From Promethearchaeota archaeon (GTDB lineage Archaea > Asgardarchaeota > Thorarchaeia > Thorarchaeales > Thorarchaeaceae), in NCBI GenBank assembly GCA_014728035.1, contig WJMJ01000059.1, forward strand, positions 186,001 through 250,000: 64,000 bases of DNA, in the 5' to 3' direction. Shown here one piece after another: positions 36,425 through 46,874 of this stretch. A program made the position numbers and the translations under genes. How positions within the stretch are numbered: the first letter of the stretch is position 1; each line of letters starts with the position of its first letter. Under the pieces are notes generated by a model that was not told where the DNA came from, searched no databases, and saw nothing but the letters and a program-made list of their open reading frames with translations.

Positions 36425-37714
36425 GTGTACATATTATTGAATGATGACTCTTTACAACAATCTTCTGCTTCTATAGATACAATTGTGCGTAGTGCCCCTG
36501 ATAGTCTTCTCTCTGTGTGGTTTGACCAATATTTCTATTTCAAACGGAATGATCTGAGAAAAATTTTGTATAATGTATGTGATACACTCAATATTGAAGG
36601 CACATCATCTGAAAGAATAGAACAACTGAATACCTGCATGAGTAAACAAATTCCTAACAAGCACTTTCACAAATTGTCACTGAATAATGGAACCGTTCGC
36701 CTTTCGGGAATGATGTTATCCTTTTTACTTTCGGTTCTTGGGATTTCTGTGCGTGAGGTTCAAAAATTCGTTGTACGCGTATGTGGACGGAACGGTCATG
36801 GTGGTATCAAAAAGCCAAACATGATGGAGGGTGAAGAACTCGAAGTGTTCAGAGCTCGTTTTGCTGCAATCGTGAACAGTGATTGCTGGCTTGGTGAAGA
36901 TGGTAGATTACAGTATACTGAAGCTGATAGAGGTCGAATCAAAGTGGTTTTCGATATACTACAGATGATTGGGGATATCCCAATTGAACTGGTTCCGAAT
37001 CCTGTTAATCGCAGCGTGAAGATATGGTTACCAAAACCTCTTGGCCCCGCCTTTATTCGATGGGGCTTTACAACAGGTGACAAGTCTATTCAAAATGAAC
37101 GTTTAGTAGAAATAGTTAGAAATGGGTCATTGATCTCGCATAGAGGATATCTTGAAGAATTGATTTCTGAAGATGGCTGCTTTGAACAATTTGCTGGTTT
37201 CAAATGGAGTAGAACTATTGTTCTCAATTTGGGGATTTATGATACCAAATATAATCTCGAACCAAAGCTTTCCAATCAAGACTGTGAGCTTCTTCTATCA
37301 TTTGATAAAGCTCGAAAAGACATGAAGAAAAAGTGTACTATTGTATCAATACACCAGCTTGAGAAGGCAATTGAACATGATTTTGCCCAGGATGTATTGG
37401 AAATAGTTTCAACATCTCGTAGTAGTCTTCTGGATGATGAGGTATCTCTTGCTGAGCAATTTGGTATTAGAATTCTATCATACCCCGAATACATTACACT
37501 GTATGAGAGTGGACGAGTATCCGTCAAGTGGGTTGCAAAGACAGCAACCAAATTAGATGCCATCCGATGGGCTCTATTATTCCCTCCAAATGATCCGAGA
37601 AAAAGAAACAAAGTTAACCAATGGTTAAAAACTCAAAGAGATGAAACTTCAATTATTCGAGATCATCTTGAACGAGAAGGAATCCTAACGTATGGTGGAC
37701 CGGGCGTGATTTGA
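36425..37714 (+). CDS. LAGLIDADG-like (homing-endonuclease fold) protein
   Basis: FIRWGFTTGDKSIQNERL...GYLEELISEDGCFE resembles second LAGLIDADG repeat; IVNSDCWLGEDGRL first. Confidence 0.55.
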   Translation: MYILLNDDSLQQSSASIDTIVRSAPDSLLSVWFDQYFYFKRNDLRKILYNVCDTLNIEGTSSERIEQLNTCMSKQIPNKHFHKLSLNNGTVRLSGMMLSFLLSVLGISVREVQKFVVRVCGRNGHGGIKKPNMMEGEELEVFRARFAAIVNSDCWLGEDGRLQYTEADRGRIKVVFDILQMIGDIPIELVPNPVNRSVKIWLPKPLGPAFIRWGFTTGDKSIQNERLVEIVRNGSLISHRGYLEELISEDGCFEQFAGFKWSRTIVLNLGIYDTKYNLEPKLSNQDCELLLSFDKARKDMKKKCTIVSIHQLEKAIEHDFAQDVLEIVSTSRSSLLDDEVSLAEQFGIRILSYPEYITLYESGRVSVKWVAKTATKLDAIRWALLFPPNDPRKRNKVNQWLKTQRDETSIIRDHLEREGILTYGGPGVI

Positions 37715-37799
37715 ACACGCGACCTCCTCCATGCCAAGGAGGCGATCTTTCCCGACAGCCACATAATGCTGGACTGTTACCGAGCTGATCTACCGGCCC
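37693..37799 (-). tRNA. tRNA-Ala(GGC) with 30-nt D-loop intron (37749-37778)
   Basis: GGGCCGG...CCGGTCC A CCA; anticodon arm CCTCC-TTGGCAT-GGAGG; T arm GCGTG-TTCAAAT-CACGC; D stem GATC/GATC. Confidence 0.95.
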
Positions 37800-38147
37800 G
37801 TGATATTGCACAGGGCATCCGAAGATAACCAGTGGTGTGCAATTTGTTCTGCACACATATCAGGTTAAAAGAGTTATGGCATGAAGATTCCAGATATATT
37901 TACTAGATGATTTTAATTGGGACAAGAAGAAACTGATTTTGAAAGTTGCTAATGTGCTTGTTCTATCCTATCTGATACTATCCAGTCACTAATAAAGTCC
38001 GATAAATACTGAAATCCAAATTGAGAGTAATGACTAGTTTTTTCTTGAATTTTAAGGAAAAGTAGCTAGAATTTTCGCTGTATTTTGTTCGCTCTCCATG
38101 GATATTACTACTTAGAATAAAGACAATTCAAAGGAGACAAACAAAAG

Positions 38148-38186
38148 ATGAACTTTCCAGAGCCACATCCCGACGGACCTTGGTAA
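38148..38186 (+). CDS. Candidate 12-aa microprotein MNFPEPHPDGPW
   Basis: ATG preceded by AAAGGAGAC, stop TAA, then terminator-like hairpin. Confidence 0.35.
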   Translation: MNFPEPHPDGPW

Positions 38187-38201
38187 CCAACTATTTCAAT
38201 G

Positions 38202-38232
38202 GATGTCTTGATATCAAGACATCTCTATTTTT
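38202..38232 (+). terminator. Palindrome GATGTCTTGATATCAAGACATC followed by T-rich tract
   Basis: 22-nt perfect palindrome 38202-38223 then TCTATTTTTTC. Confidence 0.6.
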
Positions 38233-38260
38233 TCTTGAATCTAAACGTAGATGGATTTAA

Positions 38261-40318
38261 CTATATTTCAAGGTTAATCCTGTGCCAATATAATTCCACT
38301 AACCAGAAATCAATCCATTCGTTCATTGTCATTCCTCCTACATGACCCGTTTGTTTCCGAACCCATAAAATAATTGGAGAATCTGAAGATAGTCTACTTG
38401 CTTTCTCTTGAAGATGTGCCAATAATTTTGTTGTGTGCATCAAGTTTGCTCTTGCATCATTCTCTGCTACATAGAAGAGTGTTGGAGGATATTCTACAGA
38501 TTCTGATACGTTATGATATGGTGAATATGAATGGAGGTAATGAAACTCTTCAGCTTTCGATGGGTCTCCGTACTCATTAATCCAATATGAAGCGATTGGA
38601 TCTCTGGTGTATCTTATCATGTCTGCAAGTGGGGCTGAGGCATATACTGAACCAAAACACTGTGGTTCTTTCATCATTGCTGATAAGACCATCAGTCCAC
38701 CATTGCTTGACCCACGAATTCCAATCATCTCATGTGTCGAATATCCCTCATCTACAAACCATTTCGCTGCATGAATCACATCTTCTATGACATTCATTTT
38801 GTTCTCGAGCTTTCCATCTCTGTGCCATTTTTCGCCGAATTCACCTCCACCTCTAATATTAGCGATTGCATAGTAACCTCCTAATTCATTCCATAGCACA
38901 TGAAACGGTGAATAAGTTGGATGCTGTGAAATGCCGAAGCCTCCATAGACATGTATGATAGTAGGATGTGGGACACTGGTATCTAGGTCTCGGCGATACA
39001 TCAGAAACATCGGGATTTCTGTTCCGTCAAAGGATTGGAACCAGACCTGTTTGCACACATATTCTGTTTCAATCAAGCTTATTTTTGGCTTGAAGAATGA
39101 GCTTACTTTAGTTAAAGGCGAGTAAGCTTTGTATTGAATTGGTGAATAGAATGAATTCACCCCGAACATGATAATCTCTTCACCATCAGTGGAAAGATTG
39201 ACAATTTGTGTGATTTCTTCGTTACCAAATATAATCTCAGATTGATGTGTATTCAGGTCGAACTTTGTAAGGAGCGAGTGCACATTTTCTGTTTCAGCTA
39301 TAATCAGTGATTCGTTAAATGGAATAAGCAAATCAATTGGGTTCTTTGTTTTGTATGGTATTGTCTGCCGTTGTATTACGATATCTTCTGAAGGAGAAGG
39401 TAATGCATAATGACTGATTTGTTGTCCCGATTCTGGGGATTCATGGGCGATGTAGAGTGAATTTTGATACATATATGGGATAATTTTCGATTGATTCTCT
39501 AATAGTACAATTATTTCAGAGGCGCATTCAGGATGAAAGACAACCAGATCAATAGATACTCCTTGGTTTCTTGTGTATACCAGCCAGCTAGAATTTTCGC
39601 ATCCATATAATTCAACACGTTCGGGTTTTCTTCCCTCTCCTGATATCATACAGATATCGTCCTCATAATTCGTACCAATTCTATGGTAAAAGATACTGCC
39701 AGCAAAACGGCCATTTTCTTCAGGAGTGAATGAAGTGAAGGGATAGTAAAATCCAGAGTTGTCTTTATTCCAAATAATCGTTGCATATAGAAGATTCGGG
39801 ATGATGTCATCCAGATGTTCGGAATTGGCAACCTTGACTATACGAAGTGTCGATTTTTCACGTCCGCCTTTCGAGTAACCATAAGCGACATATGATCCAT
39901 CCCATGATGGAGAAAACCATTCTATCTTTATTGTTCCATCTGCAGCAATGCTAACTGGATTAACCAAAGTAATTCTATCTCCAGTAATTCCATCTTGATA
40001 ACAAAGACGCATCTGTGGATCATTCTGATATCTGAATAAATAGAAGAAACGATGGTCTTTTCTTCTTTTCCTAATAACAATCCCTTGTGTTGACATCGAG
40101 TTAAATAGCGATAATTCACTCAGTCGTTTTTGGATATCTTTTTGTTGTGAATACCCAGAGAGAACACGTTTGCCTAATTCATCCTGTTCTTCTAACCATT
40201 TTTGCACCTCTGGATCCTCATTGTTCTCTAACCACCTATAGGGGTCTCGAACCTTGACTCCATGAATTGTTTCGACTATATTATCACGACGCGTGCTCGG
40301 ATATCTTATCTTGCCCAT
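38261..40318 (-). CDS. Prolyl oligopeptidase (S9A)
   Basis: PYRWLENNEDPEVQKWLEEQ, GIRGSSNGGLMV, ANIRGGGEFGEKWH. Confidence 0.95.
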   Translation of the reverse strand: MGKIRYPSTRRDNIVETIHGVKVRDPYRWLENNEDPEVQKWLEEQDELGKRVLSGYSQQKDIQKRLSELSLFNSMSTQGIVIRKRRKDHRFFYLFRYQNDPQMRLCYQDGITGDRITLVNPVSIAADGTIKIEWFSPSWDGSYVAYGYSKGGREKSTLRIVKVANSEHLDDIIPNLLYATIIWNKDNSGFYYPFTSFTPEENGRFAGSIFYHRIGTNYEDDICMISGEGRKPERVELYGCENSSWLVYTRNQGVSIDLVVFHPECASEIIVLLENQSKIIPYMYQNSLYIAHESPESGQQISHYALPSPSEDIVIQRQTIPYKTKNPIDLLIPFNESLIIAETENVHSLLTKFDLNTHQSEIIFGNEEITQIVNLSTDGEEIIMFGVNSFYSPIQYKAYSPLTKVSSFFKPKISLIETEYVCKQVWFQSFDGTEIPMFLMYRRDLDTSVPHPTIIHVYGGFGISQHPTYSPFHVLWNELGGYYAIANIRGGGEFGEKWHRDGKLENKMNVIEDVIHAAKWFVDEGYSTHEMIGIRGSSNGGLMVLSAMMKEPQCFGSVYASAPLADMIRYTRDPIASYWINEYGDPSKAEEFHYLHSYSPYHNVSESVEYPPTLFYVAENDARANLMHTTKLLAHLQEKASRLSSDSPIILWVRKQTGHVGGMTMNEWIDFWLVELYWHRINLEI

Positions 40319-40482
40319 TGCAAAATTCCTACCATGATTTTGAATATGACTTATAGAAACTCTATCTTAATAGTGATTTTGGTGCTAGAAATAATTTGAT
40401 ATTCTGAACACGAAATATTCTGAATCTTGTTGGATATACCATAAAAGAAGAATTAGAGAGGCTGCCTATGCAGCCTATTAGT

Positions 40483-40671
40483 TTAACCACGTACACGAGT
40501 GCCGTGTACTTTCTTGTGCGCCCAGCTGTACTTACGCATTCTCTTGGATGCTCCATAGCCACATGCGGCGCATCGCTTTTTCCGTACATGGTATGATCTT
40601 CTTCCGCATCTTCGGCATCTGATATGATGAGGGTTATTCTTCTTACCCTTTGCTGGGGTTCCCTTTCCCAT
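40483..40671 (-). CDS. rpl37e: Ribosomal protein L37e
   Basis: [39 protein letters not shown]. Confidence 0.96.
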   Translation of the reverse strand: MGKGTPAKGKKNNPHHIRCRRCGRRSYHVRKKRCAACGYGASKRMRKYSWAHKKVHGTRVRG

Positions 40672-40685
40672 TGATTATCTACTCC

Positions 40686-40946
40686 TTATTTTGGGGGTTT
40701 TGGTGGTGGTGATACTAATACCACATTGTCGCCTCGGACAATCACAGTCTGTATTTGTTCAACGACCTCTTCTTCACTTTCTAAATCGAATGTGAACTCA
40801 TCAGCGTTCTCTAGGATTAAATTCAGGTGTTGGTCGTAACCACGGAGTTTGCCTTTGATTTTTCTGCGTCCTTTTAGTTCAACAAGAACCTGTTGACCAA
40901 TCGCTTTTGATAAGAGTTCCATGGGTTTACCTGCGTTCAATGACAT
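40686..40946 (-). CDS. LSm / Sm-like protein
   Basis: VLVELKGRRKIKGKLRGYDQHLNLILENA ... VIVRGDNVVLVS. Confidence 0.94.
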   Translation of the reverse strand: MSLNAGKPMELLSKAIGQQVLVELKGRRKIKGKLRGYDQHLNLILENADEFTFDLESEEEVVEQIQTVIVRGDNVVLVSPPPKPPK

Positions 40947-41103
40947 TCACCATCAGAAGAGGCGTCGAGCATGATGTGCCCGTACCGCTCGGCCTAGTCT
41001 TTTTACTGGACTTTTAAAGCTGACGATGGTACTATTGCATTTTATTCATCAGGTACATGTGATTTCGTAGCTTTCAAAAGGGAGTCGTCTTTCTGTTAGC
41101 AAA

Positions 41104-41607
41104 ATGCCAAAGATTGAACGAATTAAAAAACGGCACTTTCTGAAAAAAGGAGATCAACGTGACCTCTTGGATTATATTGAGAACACTCTTGCTACAGAGG
41201 TAAATCTTGACTCCAAAGCTAGATTTGAAGAGGGAATACTTGATGATGGGTCAAAAGTTATTCTTCTTGATGATGAGATAGTATTCATCGAGATGGAGGG
41301 AAGAATCTTTCCCACCCTTAAAGCACTTCTTCAAAAAATCATCTCTATCCCCTGCATCACGGTAGATATGGGGGCTGTTCGATTTGTTGCCAACGGTGCA
41401 GATATTATGCGTCCTGGGATAACTAAAATTGATGAGGGTATTGAGAAAGATACCATTGTTGCAGTAGTTGACGAACGCCATGGGAAACCTCTTGCAATAG
41501 GAATATCTACAATGGATACAGAAGCACTTCGTGCTGCTGATTCGGGTAAGGTCATCCTATCAAAACATTACGTTGGGGACGACCTTTGGGAATATGGAAA
41601 GGTCTAA
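41104..41607 (+). CDS. PUA-domain RNA-binding protein (MCT-1/DUF1947-like)
   Basis: VDMGAVRFVANGADIMRPGI, AVVDERHGKPLAIG. Confidence 0.88.
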   Translation: MPKIERIKKRHFLKKGDQRDLLDYIENTLATEVNLDSKARFEEGILDDGSKVILLDDEIVFIEMEGRIFPTLKALLQKIISIPCITVDMGAVRFVANGADIMRPGITKIDEGIEKDTIVAVVDERHGKPLAIGISTMDTEALRAADSGKVILSKHYVGDDLWEYGKV

Positions 41608-44282
41608 TCATCTCTGTCCATTTGTGCTCTTACATGTGACAGAGCTGCCTTGTATATCTCCTTGGCGAAATCTGTTTCAAAACCAGAATTCTTTGCGAAT
41701 CGATCTCTAGCGAGACCACGTTTTGAAGGGTCGATATCCTTCCTGACAATTTCAGAAATAGAATGATATCCGTTTTCATAGAGAGTTCTTACTTCTTCAC
41801 GACTGAGTCGTCGTGAAATAGAGGTCTCATTTTCTGGAATTATAAGTTCCAGCATATCGGTACGTGCGATATCCTCTTTTACTCCAAAACGAAACTGTCT
41901 GCTCAATATGTGTAATCTCTCAGCTAGATTGTCTTTACCCATTTCTTTGAAGAAAGATGAGAGGTCATTAGCTGTTTCGCTGCAAAATGCCACCAAGGTT
42001 CCAAGGTCACCATCATCAATATTCATCCCTCTAACTTGGAGATTCTTTGCCGTATCTTTTGCGAGTGTTAGCACGTCAGCTACTGGATTCTCACGAATCC
42101 AATGTTCAAGCACCTTCTGCTTAACAATAGCTCTTCCCTTTGCTAGATTGATATACCATTCTTCGGGGGGATCCAAATCCATTGCTTCTAATTCTATATC
42201 TGTTGGTATCAATGATCGGGGTCTCATTGCTTGAGGTAATCTAAATCTCAGAATAAGCTGCACCAATTCGTCTTCTTTGGGGTTGTCCATTGCTTGGAGC
42301 ACATCCCGAATCTTCACGTACTGAATAAGGTCGAATCCCGATTGTACCGCGTGTTTGGCACTTTCCGAAATCTTGTATCCCTCCGTTATTTCAACAAAGG
42401 CTCCGTTTTTCACGAACCAATCAAACAGAATTGAAAACATCCTTTTAATTCTATCAACACATCCTTCTACAGTCTTACAACGTAGAGTTCGAGATGCGAT
42501 TTCAACTAATTCTTCTTCTAATTTTCTTTTTTGAAACTCTGTCTTATTGATTGGTGATCTGGTCATGAGATTAGCCATAAGTGACGGATAGAGTTCTCCT
42601 GGTCTTAGTGGTTCTAGTGGCCGATGAAGTAGCTGTTCTTCCATCTGTTCTGCATTTTCAAAACTTCTTGTGGGTGATTCGAATATTATGTATACTCTCC
42701 CTCCATGTTCTGCAAGATGATATTCTCCAATCCTACCAGCTACTTGCATATATCGAGACCTTGCTTCTAAATAGTACATGCTTGAGCCAAACAAAATAAT
42801 CACACAATCAAAGGGAAAACTCATACCAGATGTAATTCCCGTGGTTGAAACAACCGTTCTCACTGTCTTTTTCTTGATATTTTCTTCAAGCTTGTCTCTT
42901 ATTGATTCATGCAAGCCCGAATGATGAAATGCAATGCCTTTTTCTAAGACTTTCTTAAGTCTCTGTGCGACTGGCATATCTGCAACTTCTCCAATGATTT
43001 GAGAAACTAATTTTTCCGAAATTTCCCGTGGATGGCTCTCCGCAAGCCTTCTTGTGTAGTATTCTGCATCATTTCGCGAACCAGCAACTATCAAAACAGA
43101 CTTTTTATCGTAGTCGCCTAAATGGTCTATAACAGCTCTAAGCATATTATCAGATTCAAGTGTGGAACTTTGAGTTCCATCACTGCTGTGAATATACACC
43201 ACATCATCATCATGAGTGACAATGAACTCATCTGGGCGCAATCGCACACTCGGCCTAAAAACGTCTGCGTCAAGCCATTCAGCAATCTCATCTGTTTCTC
43301 CGAATCTTGATGAAAGAGTTATAATCTGTGCAGTTGGCTTCAGTAATGCTATGAGGTAATCCAGATTAACACTTCTGTCTGTACCCAGAAATGCTGCTTG
43401 GGCATGCTCTCTTGGAGAATCCAGTTCTGTAAGCTCATCAATTACAAGAAGGCCTATTTCATTTGTCCATGACTTTCTCTCATGAAATGCGGATGCGAAT
43501 GACTCGTAAGTAGCTACTATGATGTCAGCTGAATCAAGCTGTTCCTCTGTAGCTCGACTCTGTCCATCCTGTCTTACCATTGAAAATTCCAGATCCTCAA
43601 AAATGTCTTTGTATTCATCGATTACCTGCCCATTAAGTGATGTATATGGACTTAGATAGAAGCTCCTCTTCCCCTTCTGTAATGAAATTAGAATCAGAAT
43701 CATAGCTAGGAATGTCTTTCCTGATCCCGGAGGCATTTGAATGACAAGATTTCTGGAAAAGTCTTCAATCTCTCTCAGAAAGAGGTCTTGTGCTGGCAAT
43801 AATCTAATGAAATTTTTATGGCGAAGCAACAGTTTTGCAGTTTGTTGTATCTCAGTATCCTCTCTTGTTGGACCTATCATTCCAGTTAGAGCCGCTAATG
43901 CGAGTCTTCCATCATGTGTGATTACAAACTGCCGGTTCTTTTTTCCTCGTTTTCCAATTGCGGTGACAAATCCAGCTTTCACCATTTTAGTCATGGATTC
44001 ATATATGGTTCCACCTGAAACCAATGATTTGCGTTCCGATTCATACTTTACTTCTTTCTGAGTTTTTTCTTTGCTTCTTCTTTCGGGCGGCTTGTCAATA
44101 CCTTTCAGGTGGAGCATACCCTCTACTATTTCATCCCACCCCATACTCTGAATAACTTCACCTGCATCTGGATTAAGCACTTGTAATATTTCTACAGCAT
44201 ATCTGTTGCTTAGTGCTTTCAGTTGCTTTCGAATCAAGTCAAGTCTTGATTCGTCAAGGCCACCTTTTGTCATCGTACTCAC
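41604..44282 (-). CDS. Ski2/Hel308-like helicase with N-terminal winged-helix-like region
   Basis: Walker A MPPGSGKT, motif II VIDELTELD, STTGITSGMSFPFD, QVAGRIG. Confidence 0.85.
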   Translation of the reverse strand: MSTMTKGGLDESRLDLIRKQLKALSNRYAVEILQVLNPDAGEVIQSMGWDEIVEGMLHLKGIDKPPERRSKEKTQKEVKYESERKSLVSGGTIYESMTKMVKAGFVTAIGKRGKKNRQFVITHDGRLALAALTGMIGPTREDTEIQQTAKLLLRHKNFIRLLPAQDLFLREIEDFSRNLVIQMPPGSGKTFLAMILILISLQKGKRSFYLSPYTSLNGQVIDEYKDIFEDLEFSMVRQDGQSRATEEQLDSADIIVATYESFASAFHERKSWTNEIGLLVIDELTELDSPREHAQAAFLGTDRSVNLDYLIALLKPTAQIITLSSRFGETDEIAEWLDADVFRPSVRLRPDEFIVTHDDDVVYIHSSDGTQSSTLESDNMLRAVIDHLGDYDKKSVLIVAGSRNDAEYYTRRLAESHPREISEKLVSQIIGEVADMPVAQRLKKVLEKGIAFHHSGLHESIRDKLEENIKKKTVRTVVSTTGITSGMSFPFDCVIILFGSSMYYLEARSRYMQVAGRIGEYHLAEHGGRVYIIFESPTRSFENAEQMEEQLLHRPLEPLRPGELYPSLMANLMTRSPINKTEFQKRKLEEELVEIASRTLRCKTVEGCVDRIKRMFSILFDWFVKNGAFVEITEGYKISESAKHAVQSGFDLIQYVKIRDVLQAMDNPKEDELVQLILRFRLPQAMRPRSLIPTDIELEAMDLDPPEEWYINLAKGRAIVKQKVLEHWIRENPVADVLTLAKDTAKNLQVRGMNIDDGDLGTLVAFCSETANDLSSFFKEMGKDNLAERLHILSRQFRFGVKEDIARTDMLELIIPENETSISRRLSREEVRTLYENGYHSISEIVRKDIDPSKRGLARDRFAKNSGFETDFAKEIYKAALSHVRAQMDRDD

Positions 44283-44425
44283 TCACTATTTCCGAGCGTC
44301 TTTGATATACCTTTTTCCTTGTGCTTGATAATCAATCTCTTTGCGATAATGTGATTTACTAGATAATACTCGCCCTTTTCTTTAACGTTGACATCACAAT
44401 ACTTGAAAACAGAAGGTGTTTCCAA

Positions 44426-44824
44426 TTGCGATTCTTCTCACGGAAAAAAGAAACAGATGATGAAGACCATAGTGATGAGTCTAGTAGTTCTTTGACAAGT
44501 CTTGGGATATTTGCTCCTGGTATTGAGGTCACACAATCAGACCCTGTTAGAGAACATAGAAGAATGAGAGAACTAGATCAAATTTTCATTCGCTCGAAAA
44601 AACTCGAGTCTCTTGAAGATGTACCTTATGTTGTTAATCAAATATGCAATGGAAATATTGTGCTTCTTGATATCACTCGTTTGAATGATGGAAAAGAACA
44701 AAACCATCTTGCTCTCAAACGAATTATTGAACGTATTCGCGGAGAAACTCGTGGTTACAATGCAGAGATTGCATTAGTCAATGATGGTTGTATGATCGTA
44801 ACACCAGATTTTGTCAAGTTCTAG
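44426..44824 (+). CDS. sepF: SepF-like cell division protein
   Basis: LESLEDVPYVVNQICNGNIVLLDITRLND...RIIERIRGETRGYNAEIALVNDGCMIVTPDFVKF; TTG start. Confidence 0.85.
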   Translation: MRFFSRKKETDDEDHSDESSSSLTSLGIFAPGIEVTQSDPVREHRRMRELDQIFIRSKKLESLEDVPYVVNQICNGNIVLLDITRLNDGKEQNHLALKRIIERIRGETRGYNAEIALVNDGCMIVTPDFVKF

Positions 44825-44827
44825 TTT

Positions 44828-46741
44828 TTATCGGAGCTTCATACTCTCGGTAACCATTAGTGCTTTGGTTTCCACTTTTAGAACCTTATGGATTGTCGAT
44901 GCTAAGTTCAAGCATTTTGACGCCTCTCCATGGCATGTGAGAACGACTTCAGGTGTTGGATTTACTCTCTTGACAAAGTTAAGGATTTGTTTTCTATCGG
45001 AGTGGCCTGAAAATCCTTCTACTGTTGTCACATCAAAGTTCACAGGAACGACTGTTGTTTTTCCATCTCGAGTACGCATCTGGACTTCTTTCCATCCTTT
45101 CTGAACTCTTCTTCCCAAAGTACCTTCTCCTTGGTAGCTTACAAACATCAGCGTATTCTTTTCATCGGGGGCTAACATTCTGAAGTAATCTACACTCGGC
45201 CCTCCGGCTAGCATACCAGAAGTTGCCATGATTATACACGGCTCTCCTTCAACTATCTCTTGTCTTTGATCCGGATTATCAACTTGTACGAATATATCGC
45301 TGAGAAACGGATTCACTCCCTGGTGAAAAATCATTTCCCTGATTTTTTTACTCAAGGCTTCAGGATGTGTTGTGTGTATTGCTGTAGCTTGGGCAATCAT
45401 TCCTTCAATGTAGACTGGAACCTTTGGAATCCTCTTTTTACTTACCAAATCTTCCAACACAATCATCATCTCTTGTGCTCGTCCAACTGCTAATACTGGA
45501 ATGAGGACTTTGCCATCACGTTTTATCGTTCGCTTAATGATTGATGCAAACTTCTTTTCGACCTCTTGACGTGGTGGCATCTTATCATTTGGATGTCCGT
45601 ACGTGCTCTCTACCATTAGTGTTTCTAGCCGTGGGAACGTAAATGTCGCAGGTTCTAGTAATCTGGTTCTTCCAAATTTGAAATCTCCCGTATATGCTAG
45701 ATTGTAAAGTCCGTCTCCGATATGTAAATGAATTATTGCTGAGCCAAGAATATGCCCTGCATTATGTAATGTAAGACGAACATCTGGTGCGATATCTGTC
45801 ACTTCTCCGTAATTGAGGGTGATTGTGTGAAGGATTGCTTCTTTTACATCTCTATCTCTATATGGTCTGAGTTTTCCTTCCCGTTCTGCAACATCCAGAT
45901 AATCCAGCTGGAGCAATGTTGAAAGATTGAGTGTTGGTGCAGTCATGTAGACTGGACCTCGATATCCATATTTGAAAAGAAATGGGACCATTCCACAGTG
46001 ATCCAGATGTGCATGACTGATAATCACAGCATCAAGTTGATCAATTTTAAATTCAGGCATATCTAATCGTGGAAATGCTTTAGTTGGAGTTCCAACATTC
46101 ACTCCACAATCCAATAGAATATTACTTTCTGAGGTCTGGATGAATATACATTGTCTTCCTACCTCTCTAAATCCGCCAAGCGCAGTAATTCTAATCCATC
46201 CATTATCGATAAGGGGTGGTCTATGAATTCTTCTTCCAATTTCTCGGAAAACTTTGTTTCGGGTGGCTGCTTCTGATTGAATGATATATCTGATTTGCTT
46301 AATCAATTTACTTTCAATTGGCGGCGTACGAATAACATTAGGTCTCCAGAAGGTTTGACGGGTTATTTCGCGGAGCGTTGAACCACTTCTGCCTATCACT
46401 AGACCTGGTTTCTGTGCTTCGATAATGACTTCCCCTCTGGATTCATCAAAATCAATAGATGTGATTTCTGCATCTTCAGGCACAAGCTTGCGTACGGTCT
46501 GTTCAGCATCCTCATGAGAGAGCCTAACTTCAGGTGCTGACCGTACAACAATTCTCTTTCGCATTTTTCTGGCAAGCGCTTTAATTTTATCTCCGTCATC
46601 AAGCAGGATTTTGGGTGCTTTGGAATATATCGCTATTTCTGGGCCTTCGTATTCTACCGAGCTAATTGCAGCAGAACGTGGTAACGCTTTCATTACCATT
46701 TCGCGAGGGTCAGTCTCATCATTATTCAGTTTTTTACCCAT
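44828..46741 (-). CDS. KH + MBL/beta-CASP ribonuclease aCPSF1
   Basis: [42 protein letters not shown]. Confidence 0.95.
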   Translation of the reverse strand: MGKKLNNDETDPREMVMKALPRSAAISSVEYEGPEIAIYSKAPKILLDDGDKIKALARKMRKRIVVRSAPEVRLSHEDAEQTVRKLVPEDAEITSIDFDESRGEVIIEAQKPGLVIGRSGSTLREITRQTFWRPNVIRTPPIESKLIKQIRYIIQSEAATRNKVFREIGRRIHRPPLIDNGWIRITALGGFREVGRQCIFIQTSESNILLDCGVNVGTPTKAFPRLDMPEFKIDQLDAVIISHAHLDHCGMVPFLFKYGYRGPVYMTAPTLNLSTLLQLDYLDVAEREGKLRPYRDRDVKEAILHTITLNYGEVTDIAPDVRLTLHNAGHILGSAIIHLHIGDGLYNLAYTGDFKFGRTRLLEPATFTFPRLETLMVESTYGHPNDKMPPRQEVEKKFASIIKRTIKRDGKVLIPVLAVGRAQEMMIVLEDLVSKKRIPKVPVYIEGMIAQATAIHTTHPEALSKKIREMIFHQGVNPFLSDIFVQVDNPDQRQEIVEGEPCIIMATSGMLAGGPSVDYFRMLAPDEKNTLMFVSYQGEGTLGRRVQKGWKEVQMRTRDGKTTVVPVNFDVTTVEGFSGHSDRKQILNFVKRVNPTPEVVLTCHGEASKCLNLASTIHKVLKVETKALMVTESMKLR

Positions 46742-46874
46742 CTAAAATCACATCACAATCCTACGATTACATGTTAACCTTCTAACTACTTAGATACAAC
46801 TTACCCAGAGGGTGTGAATCTATTGAGTCTAGAACTCGGTCAGGCTCTCTGACCATTACTTCGACAAGATTTGT

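Noticed and set aside
37653-37856. Minus ORF 67 aa in track
   Set aside because: Covers the tRNA-Ala gene; translation of tRNA sequence, not a protein
46838-46854. GGTCAGGCTCTCTGACC hairpin between psmB and aCPSF1
   Set aside because: Clear 6-bp stem but no T tract or conserved context; too weak to call
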